Below, piece after piece: positions 22,439 to 30,708 of a stretch of 33,939 nucleotides of DNA. Position 1 is the first letter of the stretch, and every line of letters starts with the position of its first letter. Source of the DNA: Phycisphaerae bacterium (GTDB lineage Bacteria > Planctomycetota > Phycisphaerae > SM23-33). Both the position numbers and the translations under genes were made by a program. Under the pieces are notes generated by a model that saw only the letters and a list, made by a program, of their open reading frames with translations, made no database searches and had not been told where the DNA came from. Location: assembly GCA_021108335.1 (NCBI GenBank), contig JAIORC010000065.1, forward strand, positions 1 through 33,939, written 5' to 3'.

Positions 22439-25372
22439 TCATTTGTTTTTCCCGTCCATCTTATCTTGCGCTTTTCGCTTGGCCCGGAGCAGCCGTTCCA
22501 TTGGGCTGGCTGGTGCGGTGTCCGCTGTTTGCGAATCGGCTTTTTTGGTCTCTGTTTTTTTCGGTTTTGGTGTCGTGGGTTCTTCCGGCTGTGATTCGTC
22601 CAGCGGCGTTACGTCCGTATCCTGACTTGGCGTGAACCGTTTTTTTGCCCGCGCGGCTCCGCCGGCCAGGCGGGATTGCACCTTTTTGCGGCGGGACTGG
22701 AGTTTTTCGAGCGTTTTGCCGGGGCCTTTGGTTTTTCGTATGTCGCGTATCGCTGTAAACGCCCGCCGCAGCCCGGCCCGGACGTCCACCGCGATTCGCC
22801 GAACCGCCACGTCCAGCAGGAACAGCGCCAGCCATAGAATCATCAGCGGTTTGGTCAGCGGCTCGGCTGTCTGCGGAAATTGCAGGGCGGCTCTGTCGAA
22901 CAGGTTTACTTCTGTTGTCGGCGAGAGCACCCGCCCGCCCGTGATGGCTGCGACTTGATGCAGGGCGGCGGTGTTGTCCTTGAGGTCGCGGAATTCCGGG
23001 GCGAACGGCACGGTAACGACCGCCTGGGCGACGTTAGTTTTACCGGCTGCCCCGACCAACTGGTATCGCAGGTTCACCAGGTGACTGCCCGCATGCGACA
23101 CGTCGAACGTCGCGTGGTATCTGCCAGGGCCGACCTGCTGTAGCTCGATTGTCTTGATGGACATGTCCGGGGCGATTACCTGCCCGGCGATACCGGCGAA
23201 TCGCGTCAGCTTGCCCTGCTTTTCTGTAGCTTCGACGGTGAGCGTTACGCGGCGGCCGTCTATGTCGGTGAATACTTCGCAATCGACCGATCCGCGAGGC
23301 CGGGACGCCCAGCGGACGACCTGCTCCCAGAATCGCCCATAACCGCCCCAGCCCAGCCACGCACCGGCCCATCGGCTGTCGGCGGTGCTGGTGAAGGCAG
23401 CGCATCGCCCCAGGCCGCTCCGCCCGACCGCCAGCACCGGGTCGCCGTTGTCCGAAGCCAGCAGCACCTGGTTCAGCCCGCCCTTAGGCCCGGTCAGGAC
23501 ATACCCCTGCAGGACGGGTAAAGCCGTGATGCTCTTGAGTACCTCGTTGATCCCGCCGGTAAAGGCCGGCGTGAACTTCTTCTCGACGATCAACGCCCGC
23601 CGGACTACCTGTGCCTCCTTGATGAAAATCTGCGGTAGTTGGTTGGGATTTTTCACGAGGTAATATCGCCCGCCGGTAGCCTTGGCGATTTGCGGCAGGC
23701 AGTTTCCGCCGTGCGGCGCGACCGCCACGCCCGTACACGTAATGCCCGCTTTTTTGAGGTTCGCCAGCAGCATCGGGCTTGGCGGGGACGGGTCGCCGTC
23801 GCTGATGATGATAATGTGTTTCGCGCCGGCGTTGCTGGCCTTGAGGGCCTTGAAGGCTGCCCGTACGTACGGGGCGAGGTCCGGCATATCGCCGAGTTGC
23901 ATCTGGTTGACCGCGGCGACGGCCTTTTTCTTGTCGCCCAAAGGCCCGAGTGGGTAGACCCAGTTGTTCCTGTTGGAATCCCAGGTGTATTCCAGCACGC
24001 CGAGCAGGTCCCGCTTGCTGAGGGAACGGATCGCGGCGACGGCGACCTGCTTCGACCAGTAGTTGCCGCGCGGCATTTCGCAGGCGTGCATAATCAGCAC
24101 CAGCGCGCCTTTGGGCATAACTTTTTTCTGCGGCGGGTCCATGTCCAGCGGCAGGATTTCGGCGATTGGCGAACCGATCCACCCGCCGGCTCCGAACGAG
24201 TTTGGTCCGCCGACGACTACGACTCCGCCGGCTAGTTCCGTAACGTAGCGGCAGAGCATTTCCTGCTGGGCCAGGCTGAACAGGCTGTTGTCGGTGTTGA
24301 GAAGGATTACCGCGTCGATGTCCAGCATTTGTTCGAGAGATTCGGGGAACATCTCCGGCGGCAGGAGTTTTACGGAGACTTTGGCAGCTTTAAGCGCCCT
24401 GATCAGCGGGTCGGGCTTGCCGCCTTCACCGGCGAAGACCACAACATGGCCGGGGCCTGCGACGGCTGTCATCGCCGCCGCCCGGTTGTTCTGCGGCAGT
24501 TGGTCGCCGGCGGGGTCGTCGGGTATGAATGTCGCCTCGAACCGGTGCATGCCGCCCGTGCCCACGGGAATCGAGGCGGTCTTGACGTTCGTGCCGGGCT
24601 TGAGGCTTATGCGGGCGGACAATTCGTCGGATGTCGGGTCCAGATCCACGGGATTGTCGTTGAGGCTCAGCAGCAGCCGCCCCGTGGTGTGCGTGGTGCT
24701 GCCGAGCACCGCGCGGATGGTGATGGTCTGGCCGCTGCTGGCGCGAGTTGGCGTTACCAGGCGGCGGAAGACTACCTCACGTTCGTACTTATATCGCAGC
24801 GGCAGCACGTCGATGGGGATATGGTTCGCCGCCGCCAGCCTCGCCGCGGCAGCCAGGTCGCCGGTGGTTTCATTGCCGTCGCTGATAAGCAGAATTCGAC
24901 TAGCCGTGTTCGGCGGGGCGATGGCCATCGCCATCTGCACGCCCTTGCCGAGGTCGCTCTGCTGGCCGGCCAGCGTAGTATTGCGCTGGGGAATCTGGCT
25001 GTTACTGCTGGGCAGCGAGCGGATTGCCGCCGCTTCGGCGACGTCCACGACTGCCAGGCGGTCTTCGTGTCGCTTGGCTGGCAGCGACCTGCCGAGAAAT
25101 TCCATCGCCTCACGCCGGACAGCCTGCGGTACGGAACGGCTGCGATCCAGCACGACCAGCAGCGTCATGTTGCCGGCGGTCTGGGTTCGCATGGGCCTGG
25201 CTAGCAGCATCGCCAGCACCGCCACGACTCCCACTCGCAGCACCAGCGATACGATTCGCCTTGCCGGGCCGAGTTGCCCCAGGGGCTTCCACGCCAGCCA
25301 TACCAGCGGCACCGCCGCCAGGGCTGTCAGCAGCCACAAGGGCTGGGCGAATTGTATTTCCGTGCTCGTCAT
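22439..25372 (-). CDS. Double VWA / amidotransferase-fold membrane protein
   Basis: The start is the ATG at 25372, overlapping the previous stop as ATGA; four upstream codons are possible. The protein has 977 residues. Two N-terminal membrane spans (about 10-28 and 41-60, ending LARPM) precede a VWA-like domain with DRSRS at 76-80. An alpha/beta domain follows that looks like a glutamine amidotransferase-like fold (VVVFAGEGG, AVILLNTD, GGVVVVGGPNSFG). A second VWA-like part has IIIISDGDPS. A C-terminal span (PLMILWLALFLLDVAV) leads into a basic coiled region and a tail rich in Thr, Pro, Lys and Glu. This architecture is typical of large planctomycete proteins next to MoxR/DUF58 genes. It is likely a periplasm-facing scaffold of the machine. 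No enzymatic site is apparent. Confidence 0.82.
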   Translation of the reverse strand: MTSTEIQFAQPLWLLTALAAVPLVWLAWKPLGQLGPARRIVSLVLRVGVVAVLAMLLARPMRTQTAGNMTLLVVLDRSRSVPQAVRREAMEFLGRSLPAKRHEDRLAVVDVAEAAAIRSLPSSNSQIPQRNTTLAGQQSDLGKGVQMAMAIAPPNTASRILLISDGNETTGDLAAAARLAAANHIPIDVLPLRYKYEREVVFRRLVTPTRASSGQTITIRAVLGSTTHTTGRLLLSLNDNPVDLDPTSDELSARISLKPGTNVKTASIPVGTGGMHRFEATFIPDDPAGDQLPQNNRAAAMTAVAGPGHVVVFAGEGGKPDPLIRALKAAKVSVKLLPPEMFPESLEQMLDIDAVILLNTDNSLFSLAQQEMLCRYVTELAGGVVVVGGPNSFGAGGWIGSPIAEILPLDMDPPQKKVMPKGALVLIMHACEMPRGNYWSKQVAVAAIRSLSKRDLLGVLEYTWDSNRNNWVYPLGPLGDKKKAVAAVNQMQLGDMPDLAPYVRAAFKALKASNAGAKHIIIISDGDPSPPSPMLLANLKKAGITCTGVAVAPHGGNCLPQIAKATGGRYYLVKNPNQLPQIFIKEAQVVRRALIVEKKFTPAFTGGINEVLKSITALPVLQGYVLTGPKGGLNQVLLASDNGDPVLAVGRSGLGRCAAFTSTADSRWAGAWLGWGGYGRFWEQVVRWASRPRGSVDCEVFTDIDGRRVTLTVEATEKQGKLTRFAGIAGQVIAPDMSIKTIELQQVGPGRYHATFDVSHAGSHLVNLRYQLVGAAGKTNVAQAVVTVPFAPEFRDLKDNTAALHQVAAITGGRVLSPTTEVNLFDRAALQFPQTAEPLTKPLMILWLALFLLDVAVRRIAVDVRAGLRRAFTAIRDIRKTKGPGKTLEKLQSRRKKVQSRLAGGAARAKKRFTPSQDTDVTPLDESQPEEPTTPKPKKTETKKADSQTADTAPASPMERLLRAKRKAQDKMDGKNK

Positions 25373-27831
25373 CGCCGTTTCCATATCTGGATACGATTAT
25401 TTCCAGAGTCGATAATATACAGGCATTTCCCGTCGGCTACAACGCCCCACGGATACGCCAGTTGGCCGGGGCGTCTGCCCGCCTGCCCGCACGTGCCCCG
25501 CGACTTGCCGTCCGGGCCGAACCATTGCAGGCGATTGTTGCCGTATTCGCAGACCACCAGCCCGCCGTCCGGCAGCAGGGCGATGTCGTATGGATATCGC
25601 AGGCGGCCGGCCTCCGTACCGACGGACCCCCAATACCCCAGCAGCTTGCCGGCGAGGTCGTAGCGGGCGATGCGGTGATTGCAGGAGTCGACGACGTACA
25701 GCACGCCCTTTTTTGCGTCCACGGACATCGCCGAAGGTCGGGACAGCTTGCCGCGTCCCTCGCCGGGGCTGGCGAAGCTCGACAGAAATCGCCCGTCGGA
25801 CGTGAAAATGCTTATGCGGTCGTTGCCGCCGTATTCGCTGACGAATATCCGCCCGTCCGGCGCGAAGGCGATGTCCGTGGGGAAGATGAATTGCCCGTCG
25901 CCGCGTCCGAAGCAGCCTATCGTCCGCACGATTTTGCCCGCCTTGTCGAATTCCACCACGCGATGGTAATGCGTGTCGGCGACGTAGAGATTCCCGCCCG
26001 GGCCTATGGTCAGGCCGGTGGGTTTGCCCTGCTCGATTGCCGGCATTTGAATCTGCCGGACCCATGAGCCGTCGGGGTTGAATATCTGGATTCGCCCGGT
26101 TTTGTCCACGACGTACAGCAGGCCTTGGGCGTCTCGCGTGATCGCGCGGGGATAGATGAATTCACCCCGGCCTCGCCCGGTTCGCCCGAATGTTTTTATT
26201 TCGCGTATGTCGGTCGGCTTTTCCCGCGAGTCGCCACAGCCGCCAACGGTCATCGCCAGGCAGAGCACGATCAGTCCCATCGACGTCGCCTGGCGGCGAA
26301 TTGCCCACAGCCCGACGCCCAGCCCGCAGGCCAGCAGGAGATACGCGCCGATGAGCACCAGGCAGGAGACGATGACCTCCTGGTCGCGGGCGTAGTGCAT
26401 CTGGTTCAGTAGGCGTTGGGCGAAGTTCGGCAGCCCCGCCGGCAGCAATACCGACGTAGCCGAGATTTCCGTCAGGCCGAACATCGTCAGCAGCCCCATC
26501 GCCCCCGCCGGCAGCGCCCAGTTACGCGGCAAGTGCACGTATCTCCATGTCTGGGCGGATGTTGCGCCGTCGGAGTGGGCCATCTCGTCCAGGTGTTCGT
26601 CGGCGCCGCTGCGTATCAGCCGCAAAACGATAACCGCTACGCCGCCCATGCGAACCATCAGCCCCGCCGAGACGATCAGCCAGCTTTCGCTGATTGTCCA
26701 GGGTGCCCGCATGGCTACCAGCATCTCCAATATCGCCGCTGCGACAAGGCTGCCCGGCAGGAACATCGCCGCCAGCACCGTTACGCACATCACGCCGGAA
26801 ATAATCCGCCCAGCCCGGCCCAGCCGCTCCAACGCCGTCATGCCGGCAGCCAGCAACATCGCCGCCGCCGCCGCCGTTGCCGCCGGCAGGAGCGACCAGC
26901 CCAACTCGTCGCCGTGCAGCGTGAGGAAGTGGGCGAATCTCGATATCGACTCCGCCCCGGCGACCAGCAGGCCGACCGGCACGGCGACACTCAGACCCCA
27001 CAGGCCCAGAAGATATATCCACCGCCACGGTCGGCCCGCCGAGGGAGGTTCCATTGGCGGCTGAATCGAACCAGGTTTGATTCGTCGCCATATCAGCAGG
27101 CTTATCGCCAGGGCGGCAAGCATCATCGGCCAGCCCGCAATCGCCACCGCCGCCGTCGAGCCGGTCTGCTCGTACAGCACCGCCATTTCCGTGCCCACCG
27201 TTCGCAGCCCCGCCAGGTGGAACGCGCCGAACTCGCTGAACACCAGCACGAAGCACACCCCCCAGGCTAGTGCTATCGACCTTCGCAGCAACGGCAGCGT
27301 AACGCCGAAGAATCTCCGCCTCGCCGAGCCGTCCAGCCGGGCAGCCCGGAGCATGTCGGCGTCCAGGTTTCGCCAACCCGCCGCCAGCAGCAGCGCCGCA
27401 AGTGGCCAATACCACAAAATCAGCACTATTGACGAACTGGTCGTCCCCACGAATTCCGCCCAGGCCGGTCTGGTGGCGAGCCATTGGCCAAGTCCAGCCG
27501 TCGGGCTTAGCAGCAGGCTCCACGCGTAATACATCACGTAGCGGGGCAGTAGCATCGGCGCGATCATCGCCGCCAGCAGCCAGGCGGAGAACCGACGACT
27601 GCTACCCAGCAGCATCGCTGGTATGAATCCCAGCACCACCGCTGCGCCCGCGATTGCCGCTGCCAGGGCCATGCTGCGAATCGCTAGCGGCAGGATTGTG
27701 TCGGTAAGTTCCGCCGGCGGGGTGGCGCCCCAGGCGGTGGCGAAGAGATAAACGAACGGCCCGAGAATAACCCCTGCCCACAATAGCACAGCCGTCCCGG
27801 CGAGGCAGCGGGTTGCTCCCGATCGGCTCAT
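25369..27831 (-). CDS. ABC permease (iron/AEP type) fused to NHL propeller
   Basis: The protein has 820 residues in one uninterrupted frame. Residues 1 to about 515 form a double permease of the FbpB/ThiP type, with two EAA-like loops: AARLDGSARRRFFGVTLP, and MAHSDGATSAQTWRYVHLP. Then MGLIVLCLAMTVGGC (518-532) looks exactly like a lipoprotein signal with a lipobox Cys532. Residues about 545-820 are six NHL repeats (YPRAITRDAQGLLYVVD, FPTDIAFAPDGRIFVSEYG and others) forming one propeller. A stop codon between the two genes appears to have been lost, or the NHL lipoprotein is also made from the internal ATG at 26280, which has only a weak ribosome-binding site. The start overlaps the preceding stop as TAATG. 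Confidence 0.87.
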   Translation of the reverse strand: MSRSGATRCLAGTAVLLWAGVILGPFVYLFATAWGATPPAELTDTILPLAIRSMALAAAIAGAAVVLGFIPAMLLGSSRRFSAWLLAAMIAPMLLPRYVMYYAWSLLLSPTAGLGQWLATRPAWAEFVGTTSSSIVLILWYWPLAALLLAAGWRNLDADMLRAARLDGSARRRFFGVTLPLLRRSIALAWGVCFVLVFSEFGAFHLAGLRTVGTEMAVLYEQTGSTAAVAIAGWPMMLAALAISLLIWRRIKPGSIQPPMEPPSAGRPWRWIYLLGLWGLSVAVPVGLLVAGAESISRFAHFLTLHGDELGWSLLPAATAAAAAMLLAAGMTALERLGRAGRIISGVMCVTVLAAMFLPGSLVAAAILEMLVAMRAPWTISESWLIVSAGLMVRMGGVAVIVLRLIRSGADEHLDEMAHSDGATSAQTWRYVHLPRNWALPAGAMGLLTMFGLTEISATSVLLPAGLPNFAQRLLNQMHYARDQEVIVSCLVLIGAYLLLACGLGVGLWAIRRQATSMGLIVLCLAMTVGGCGDSREKPTDIREIKTFGRTGRGRGEFIYPRAITRDAQGLLYVVDKTGRIQIFNPDGSWVRQIQMPAIEQGKPTGLTIGPGGNLYVADTHYHRVVEFDKAGKIVRTIGCFGRGDGQFIFPTDIAFAPDGRIFVSEYGGNDRISIFTSDGRFLSSFASPGEGRGKLSRPSAMSVDAKKGVLYVVDSCNHRIARYDLAGKLLGYWGSVGTEAGRLRYPYDIALLPDGGLVVCEYGNNRLQWFGPDGKSRGTCGQAGRRPGQLAYPWGVVADGKCLYIIDSGNNRIQIWKRR

Positions 27832-28874
27832 TAGCGGAGTATCTCCCCGGCAGCGGTTATCGCAGCCGGCAGGGCGTCGGCGATGGCTTCGTAGGAAATG
27901 TCCAGTTGCCTGTCGATGGTGTAGGCGGGAAATTGCTTAGCCAGGCCAGGCTGAACGGGCGTATTGTGCGAGTCGCTTTCGGCGAGCAGCCGCTCGGCCT
28001 TTTCGCTTAAGAGGAAGGCCATCAGCTTGCGGGCCGTGGCTGGGTTTGGCCCGCCGGCTACGAGCGACACGGTATTTGGAATCGTCAGCGTGCCCTTACC
28101 GTTCTGGTCGAGATATGTCATCGCGATCGGCCAGCCGTTTCGCTGCGCGGCGTAGACGTCGTCGGTGTCGGTAAGGGCTACGTCGGCCCGGCCGGTTGCG
28201 ACCATCCGCACCGCCGTGCTGTTGCCGCCGACCAGCCGCACCTTATTGGCCTTGAGTGCCCGCAGGATTTCCTTCGCCCGCTGCGGGCCGTAATGCGCGA
28301 ACCAGCTTGCCACGTCGCCGGCCGTCGTGCCGAACTGCGGCTGGGCCATTACTATTCGTCCACGCCATTGCGGCGTCAGCAGGTCTTCGAGCTTGCGGGG
28401 GATATTTTTGCCCGTAACGCGATCGGTGTGGTAGGCGATAACCCTCGCCCGCAGGCCGAACGCCCGCCATCGACCTTGCTTGTCGAAGTATTGCTGCGGC
28501 ACGTCGGGCTGTTTGGGCAGGTCGCAGGTCGCCAGCAGTCCCTCGCGGCCGAGGCGTATCGTGTAGAATACCTCGCTCGACCAGAACACGTCGGCTACCG
28601 GCTGTTTTGCCTGCGCGCGCAGCCGTTGAACCAGCCCCAGCGTTTTGGTCGCCTCGTCGTCGAATCTGGCGACGACCTTTATACCGGTTTCCGCCTCGAA
28701 GGCGGCGAGAATCGGCTCGGCGATGTTCTGATCCGCCGAGCAATACACGACCACCCGTGGCTGGTCGGGTGCGGCGGAACGATTGCAACCGACGCCCGCG
28801 AAAATCAGCACCGCCGGCAGAATCGCAATCAGGAGCCGAATATTCATCCGTGAAAATCTGGCCGGAGACTTCAT
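27831..28874 (-). CDS. Substrate-binding lipoprotein of FbpA-like ABC importer
   Basis: The protein has 347 residues, starting at the ATG at 28874, which shares one base with the preceding stop (TGATG), with AAGGAA upstream. A lipoprotein signal ends in IFAGVGC. The mature part is a type II periplasmic binding protein of the Fe3+/2-aminoethylphosphonate group (VVVYCSADQNIAEPILAAFE, then VFWSSEVFYTIRLGREG). In iron-binding FbpA the late motif contains two adjacent tyrosines; here the corresponding stretch ALTDTDDVYAA has Asp238-Asp239. Ferric iron binding is therefore doubtful, and another oxyanion or metal is possible. It pairs with the permease just downstream. No cognate ATPase is adjacent. 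Confidence 0.87.
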   Translation of the reverse strand: MKSPARFSRMNIRLLIAILPAVLIFAGVGCNRSAAPDQPRVVVYCSADQNIAEPILAAFEAETGIKVVARFDDEATKTLGLVQRLRAQAKQPVADVFWSSEVFYTIRLGREGLLATCDLPKQPDVPQQYFDKQGRWRAFGLRARVIAYHTDRVTGKNIPRKLEDLLTPQWRGRIVMAQPQFGTTAGDVASWFAHYGPQRAKEILRALKANKVRLVGGNSTAVRMVATGRADVALTDTDDVYAAQRNGWPIAMTYLDQNGKGTLTIPNTVSLVAGGPNPATARKLMAFLLSEKAERLLAESDSHNTPVQPGLAKQFPAYTIDRQLDISYEAIADALPAAITAAGEILR

Positions 28875-30604
28875 CAAGGTTCCTTCTTCTTCGAGGTTTG
28901 CTGAAGCTCGCCGAAGTATTTTTTGACAGCCTTTTCGTATCGTCGCGGGATTTGTTTTTCGGTGATTGCCTCGGCGGCGGAGTCTTTTGCTGCCTGGGTT
29001 ACTTCGGCAAGTTCGCGGCGGCTTTTGCCTTTGACCTGCCGGCCTTTGAAATACCAACTGGCGACGATTTTGCCCTTGGTTAATTTGCTTCGGCTGAGCG
29101 TGCCGCTTGTTTTGGTTTGGCCGCCCTCGTCGGTAGCCCGCGGGCCGCTCCCCCGTCCAGGCCCGCCGCTGCCACCGCCGGCGTTTTGCGAATTCCCCGG
29201 TTGCCATGGCCCAGCACCTTGTCCGGCACACGCCATGCCGCCATCGCACTTGCCGCCGCCCAACTGCGTGATCGCCGCCCGGATGGCCGCCTGAGATTCT
29301 TCCGCCGAAGTCAGTTCACCGGCCATGCCTTCCATAGCTTCAATCTGTTGCAGCAGGTCGGCTAATTCGTCGGGGGTCAACTGGGCCATGTCTCCCGCTT
29401 GGCTGCACGATTGGCCCATTTTCTTGCACATTTTGCAGGCGTTGCAGGCGGCGCGAGCCTTGTCCAGTAGTTCGTCGATCTGCTGATCGGAGAGGCCTTG
29501 CTTCTTCAGCGCGTCGCGGAGTGCCTGCTCGTCGCATTGCGTGATGTCGTCCTGCGGCTGGCCCGCTTGGCGGAGGGCGTCGTTGAGTTGCTGCCGATCC
29601 ACGCCGGCCTGGTCTAGCGCCTTGTCCATGAGCTTCTGGTCATCGGCGAGGCCTTGAAGCTGCTTTCCCATATCCGCCAGTTGCTCGGCGAGGTCGCGCT
29701 TCTGTTCTTCGGTGAGTTTATTTTCGGCTAGTTGCTTCTGCATGTCACGGATCATCTCGGCAGCCTTGTTGAATTGCCCCTTGGCGATGGCGCGGTTCAG
29801 TTCCTTCCATTTGCCCTTGGAGCAACCCCGCAGGCCGCGAAGCTTTCTCTGGAGTGCGGCGGTGGCTTTGGCGTTTTTGCCGGATTGCATCTTGCGGATT
29901 TTCTCCGACAGGTCGGACAGTTTGCGAATCGCCTGCCGCCGCATGTCGCCGGGCTTGCTGACGTCCGAGATATCTCCCAATTTGGCAAGGTCGGCGTTGA
30001 GTTTCGTGTCGCCGAGTTTCTGAACGTGGGTCTCGACCATTTTCGCAGCCTGCTTGACGTCCTTTTTGGCGGTCTGCTGTTTTTGCTCCGCCAGGGCCTG
30101 CTGCTTTTGCTGAGCCTCTGAGCCCAGTAAGTCCATCGAGGGCATCCACAGCAGCATCGCCGCCGCCAGCAGCCAGCCTGCCGGTGTGAAGTACCAGCGG
30201 CGGTTGGGGCGAATCGGGAATTTTCCCGTCGGGTTGAAATTTCCGGCGGCGTGCATAGCCTCGCGAATCGCAGCTTCGGCGAATGGGTCGTCATCGTCGG
30301 CAAGTGCAAGCGCGGTGCTGAATCGCTCCTGCGTACGCAGCCGTTCGTCCAGCAGCAGGGCTGCCTGCATTGTGGTGGGCCTTCGCAACAGCCAGCACGC
30401 CAGAACCCCCGCCGTCAAAACGCCGGTAGCGATGGAAATCGACCACAGCGAGAAAACCTCCACCGCCCAGAGCTTCTCAGCCAGCACCGCCAGGCAGAAA
30501 ATCACCCCCGCAGCGCCAGCCCAGAGGCGTGCTTGCTCCAGCAGCAGATTCAAACTGCAATGCCGCCGAACCAGTCGCAATTTTTGTTGCAGTATAGTCT
30601 TCAT
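28874..30604 (-). CDS. Membrane protein with long coiled coil and Cys cluster
   Basis: The protein has 576 residues. Two membrane spans lie near 30-75 (AGAAGVIFCLAVLAEKLW, then ISIATGVLTAGVLACWLL) and a third near 140-155. A long Lys/Gln/Glu-rich coiled coil spans about 160-380. A cysteine cluster CxxCxxCx6C (Cys387, 390, 393, 400) follows, then a Gly/Pro-rich low-complexity linker, and a conserved C-terminal segment (IVASWYFKGRQVKGKSR...PRRYEKAVKKYFGEL). Proteins of this build precede MoxR/VWA genes in planctomycetes, but I know of no assigned function. It is the first gene after the operon promoter, with AGGTGG just upstream of the ATG. The Cys cluster might bind metal. Confidence 0.78.
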   Translation of the reverse strand: MKTILQQKLRLVRRHCSLNLLLEQARLWAGAAGVIFCLAVLAEKLWAVEVFSLWSISIATGVLTAGVLACWLLRRPTTMQAALLLDERLRTQERFSTALALADDDDPFAEAAIREAMHAAGNFNPTGKFPIRPNRRWYFTPAGWLLAAAMLLWMPSMDLLGSEAQQKQQALAEQKQQTAKKDVKQAAKMVETHVQKLGDTKLNADLAKLGDISDVSKPGDMRRQAIRKLSDLSEKIRKMQSGKNAKATAALQRKLRGLRGCSKGKWKELNRAIAKGQFNKAAEMIRDMQKQLAENKLTEEQKRDLAEQLADMGKQLQGLADDQKLMDKALDQAGVDRQQLNDALRQAGQPQDDITQCDEQALRDALKKQGLSDQQIDELLDKARAACNACKMCKKMGQSCSQAGDMAQLTPDELADLLQQIEAMEGMAGELTSAEESQAAIRAAITQLGGGKCDGGMACAGQGAGPWQPGNSQNAGGGSGGPGRGSGPRATDEGGQTKTSGTLSRSKLTKGKIVASWYFKGRQVKGKSRRELAEVTQAAKDSAAEAITEKQIPRRYEKAVKKYFGELQQTSKKKEP

Positions 30605-30614
30605 GTGTCCACCT

Positions 30615-30640
30615 GCTGGAGATTATAGCATAACCGACTT
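30615..30640 (-). promoter_or_regulatory. Extended -10 promoter of the ten-gene operon
   Basis: On the - strand, TATGCTATAAT occurs, with a perfect TATAAT at 30627-30622 preceded by TGN. The -35 is weak. The predicted start lies about 10-12 nt before the ATG at 30604, leaving a short leader with AGGTGG. An inverted repeat CTTAT...ATAAG sits just upstream (about 30636-30652) and may be a regulator site. Confidence 0.6.
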
Positions 30641-30693
30641 ATAGACACATAAGGAGACTTCAAAAAATTCGGCAGCGTTCCACTTGTAATCAA

Positions 30694-30708
30694 TCTCCCG
30701 TCAGGGGA
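30694..30708 (-). terminator. Hairpin at the stop codon of the PL8 gene
   Basis: On the - strand, CTCCCCTGACGGGAG folds into a short GC-rich stem that includes the TGA stop codon. No run of T follows directly; the nearest T-tract is about 25 nt further. It may be a weak or Rho-assisted transcript end between the lyase and the next operon. Confidence 0.35.

Noticed and set aside
26416-27270. 284-codon open frame on the + strand
   Set aside because: It is antisense to the ABC permease gene, with biased Arg/Gln/His composition and no motif or ribosome-binding site.
28875-29249. N-terminal extension of the substrate-binding protein frame
   Set aside because: It lies antiphase inside the coiled-coil gene. 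The lipoprotein signal after ATG 28874 marks the true start.
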